A stretch of DNA of 64,000 nt, from NCBI GenBank assembly GCA_002753105.1, contig PDZT01000001.1, forward strand, positions 1 to 64,000. Reading direction: 5' to 3'. The notes under the pieces were generated by a model, which was not told the DNA's origin, made no database searches, and worked only from the letters and a program-made list of their open reading frames with translations. The position numbers and the translations under genes were made by a program. Every line of letters starts with the position of its first letter. The stretch's first letter is position 1. The DNA is from Deltaproteobacteria bacterium YD0425bin50. GTDB lineage: Bacteria; Desulfobacterota; Desulfobacteria; Desulfobacterales; YD0425bin50. Shown here piece by piece: positions 62,110 through 64,000 of this stretch.

Positions 62110-64000
62110 ATGCGTGCAAAATCAGCAATCAGCAATCAGCAATCAGCCCATTCTTTTCTTAAAAATCAACCTTCTCTAAAATTTTTATCCTATCCTGTTC
62201 TTCTGTATCTGCTTTTATTGAGTTTAGTTTTAAATATGAATGCTTATGCAGGGTTATATGTCTTAGAGACTCAATGGGGAATTGGGCCTTCGGATGGTCA
62301 GTTTAGCTATCCAAGAGATGTTGCTGTAGATGCTTCTGGGAACATTTATGTAGCAGATAGTGAAAATAACCGAGTCCAAAAATTTGACTCTACTGGAAAG
62401 TTTATTTCCCAATGGAAAACAAATTATAGTGCTCTTTCTATTGCAATCGATTCCTCCGGTAATATTTATGTGGGTGGCATAGGTGAATATTTTATTCAGA
62501 AATATGATTCCAATCAACAATTACTTGCAAAATGGGGAAGTAATTCTGAGTATCAAACAGCTTATGGGATTAGCTTTGATTCCTCAGGAAATGTTTATGT
62601 GGCAGATTCTAACCCTAATCACATTATTAAAAAATTTAATTCCAATGGAGAACTCATTACCAAATGGGGAAGTCAAGGATCAGATGATGGACAATTTAAT
62701 TTTCCTAATGATATTGCCGTAGATTTATCATCAGGATCTGTATATGTAGCCGATGGATACAACATGCGGGTTCAAAAATTTGATTCCAATGGAAATTTTC
62801 TTACAAAATGGCAATCTGCAAATTCTCCTAATGGAATTTCAGTAGATGCTTCAGGATACATTTATTTAATGATCGGCAGCGGAAAAATTGTAAAATACGA
62901 TTCTAATGGACAGATTATTACTGAATTCGGTTCCTCTGGTTCAGAGGACGGACAGTTTAGTAGTGGTGGCGGGCTTACCGTGGATTCATCAGGTAATATT
63001 TTTGTAGCTGATAGTTCAAATAATAGGATACAAAAATTGACTTCGGCTGGACAATTTAATTTTAAAATTGAAAACAAAAATTATTTAGACGGTCAATTTT
63101 TAAATCTCAGTGATATTGCTGTATCTTCTGATGGATTCGTTTACGTTACTGATAACAAAGCAAGTCGAGTTCAAAAATTTGATTCTAATGGAACTTTTCT
63201 TGCCAAATGGGGAACATATGGTTCTGACGATGGCCAATTTAAAACTGGACTGCCTTTGGGAATTACCATAGATAGCTCTGGAAATGTTTATATAACTGAT
63301 GGGAATAATTATCGAATTCAAAAATTTGATTCTAATGGAAATTTTTCATCAATCAAATTGAGTGGATCTCCGGGTCAATTTTTCCCTGATAAAATTGCCT
63401 TTGATTCATTGGGTTATATGTATGTTTTTTCGCTTGGTAAATTTAACAAGTATGATTACAATGGAAATTTGCTTACTTCTTGGGGAAGCATGGGGAGCGG
63501 AGATTCTCAATACGGCTATTGGGGACATGACTTTGATGTGGACTCATTAGGTTATGTATATGTGGCTGATCGTGGCAATCATAGTATTAAGAAATTTGAT
63601 TCCGAGGGGAATTTCATTACGAAATGGGGAGACGGTCAATATGACTCTCCTGATAGCATCGCTTTGGATTCAGTTCGAAATATGTATGTTTCTAATAATG
63701 ATAAAATTCAAAAATTAGACACTAAAGGACAGCTTATTACGCAATGGGAAGCAAGTACTACTAATATCGCTGTAGATTCAAGCGGAAATGTATATATAAC
63801 AGATTCCACAAATTGCCAAATCAAGAAATATCGATATACAGAAAGCAGCACTACCACCTACACGGTAACCTTTACAGCAGGCTCAGGTGGGCAGATAACT
63901 GGTGAAACAACGCAAACCATTACATCAGGCGGAAGCTCATCTGCCGTTACTGCAACGCCAGATTCCGGCTATGAATTCACAGGCTGGACTGGAGATTACA
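62110..64000 (+). CDS. Large secreted NHL-repeat protein, 3'-truncated by window edge, likely phase-variable
   Basis: Open to the window end (630 codons). From ATG 62110 it has a basic head, a signal sequence (cleavage near NAYA-G at ~46), then about 11-12 NHL-type repeats (pattern G-x-F-x-x-P-x-x-I-A-V-D-x-S-G-N-I-Y-V-A-D, then N-R-[VI]-Q-K-F-D), enough for two beta-propellers. The tail starts an InlB-B/Flg_new-type repeat (TVTFTAGSGGQITG, PDSGYEFTGWTGD). ATG 62110 has no ribosome site, whereas ATG 62070, which has one, is out of frame by one heptamer unit. Predicted surface adhesin or binding protein. Confidence 0.8.
   Translation, partial: MRAKSAISNQQSAHSFLKNQPSLKFLSYPVLLYLLLLSLVLNMNAYAGLYVLETQWGIGPSDGQFSYPRDVAVDASGNIYVADSENNRVQKFDSTGKFISQWKTNYSALSIAIDSSGNIYVGGIGEYFIQKYDSNQQLLAKWGSNSEYQTAYGISFDSSGNVYVADSNPNHIIKKFNSNGELITKWGSQGSDDGQFNFPNDIAVDLSSGSVYVADGYNMRVQKFDSNGNFLTKWQSANSPNGISVDASGYIYLMIGSGKIVKYDSNGQIITEFGSSGSEDGQFSSGGGLTVDSSGNIFVADSSNNRIQKLTSAGQFNFKIENKNYLDGQFLNLSDIAVSSDGFVYVTDNKASRVQKFDSNGTFLAKWGTYGSDDGQFKTGLPLGITIDSSGNVYITDGNNYRIQKFDSNGNFSSIKLSGSPGQFFPDKIAFDSLGYMYVFSLGKFNKYDYNGNLLTSWGSMGSGDSQYGYWGHDFDVDSLGYVYVADRGNHSIKKFDSEGNFITKWGDGQYDSPDSIALDSVRNMYVSNNDKIQKLDTKGQLITQWEASTTNIAVDSSGNVYITDSTNCQIKKYRYTESSTTTYTVTFTAGSGGQITGETTQTITSGGSSSAVTATPDSGYEFTGWTGDY
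62120..62147 (+). repeat. Heptanucleotide repeat AATCAGC x4 in the NHL gene 5' end
   Basis: Four perfect 7-bp units. Removing one unit (or adding two) fuses the frame from ATG 62070 (strong ribosome-binding site) to the NHL protein; with four units that frame stops at 62162. Classic arrangement for slipped-strand phase variation. Confidence 0.85.

Noticed and set aside
62070-62162. 30-aa leader peptide as a separate gene
   Set aside because: Better explained as the out-of-frame start of the NHL protein.

Overview
AT-rich bacterial chromosome, apparently from a Gram-negative, signalling-rich, largely anaerobic lineage. The best fit is a Desulfobacterota (deltaproteobacterial) organism, possibly close to the low-GC multicellular magnetotactic Desulfobacterales. 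That placement is inference from gene content: 4Fe-4S ferredoxins, radical SAM/B12 proteins, a wax-ester synthase, many sensor kinases, LarB, archaeal-type LeuC/LeuD and Rpn-type nuclease genes. No rRNA or tRNA gene was recognised.

Layout. 1-2.6 kb: 3' part of rlmN, a frameshifted PP-loop tRNA thiolase and small proteins. 2.8-12.4 kb (minus strand): porin, PstS-like protein, HD-GYP response regulator, histidine kinase, TRAP-type binding protein, wax-ester synthase. 12.8-17 kb: an acidic repeat protein with a PopZ-like tail, then valS. 17.2-26.9 kb: the most unusual part, a tight operon with its own sigma70-like promoter. It encodes an SPFH/prohibitin-like protein, a lipoprotein fusing two different solute-binding-protein families, two paralogous proteins that fuse a type I solute-binding domain to what looks like a pentameric ligand-gated ion channel (pLGIC), a 58-residue membrane protein and a DUF697-like protein. 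27-37.5 kb (minus): cyclic-peptide-type ABC exporter, zinc-finger/VWA protein, queD, dnaJ, nadB, SH3 protein, Na/Ca-exchanger-like protein, ferredoxin. 37.6-43.2 kb: hybrid kinase, CheA carrying a probable c-di-GMP-binding MshEN module, diguanylate cyclase. 43.2-46.1 kb: biotin ligase plus bioY-bioM-bioN (bioN frameshifted). 46.1-59.3 kb: proA, cNMP-binding protein, exported proteins, ankyrin protein, larB, FmdB-like protein, B12/radical SAM enzyme, XRE regulator, PNPOx-like protein, leuCD, amidase. 59.5-64 kb: a MITE with target-site duplication inside a nadC-like stub, two tandem Rpn-type genes, and the start of a large NHL-repeat surface protein whose 5' end carries a heptanucleotide repeat that looks phase-variable.

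Cross-cutting themes. (1) The channel operon would couple periplasmic ligand capture directly to ion flux, with a stomatin-like partner. (2) c-di-GMP signalling recurs (HD-GYP, GGDEF, MshEN). (3) Small palindromic repeats of several families fill intergenic spaces, and 7-bp tandem repeats occur at four loci. (4) Two genes are broken exactly at long homopolymers, which means either assembly error or slippage-based switching.
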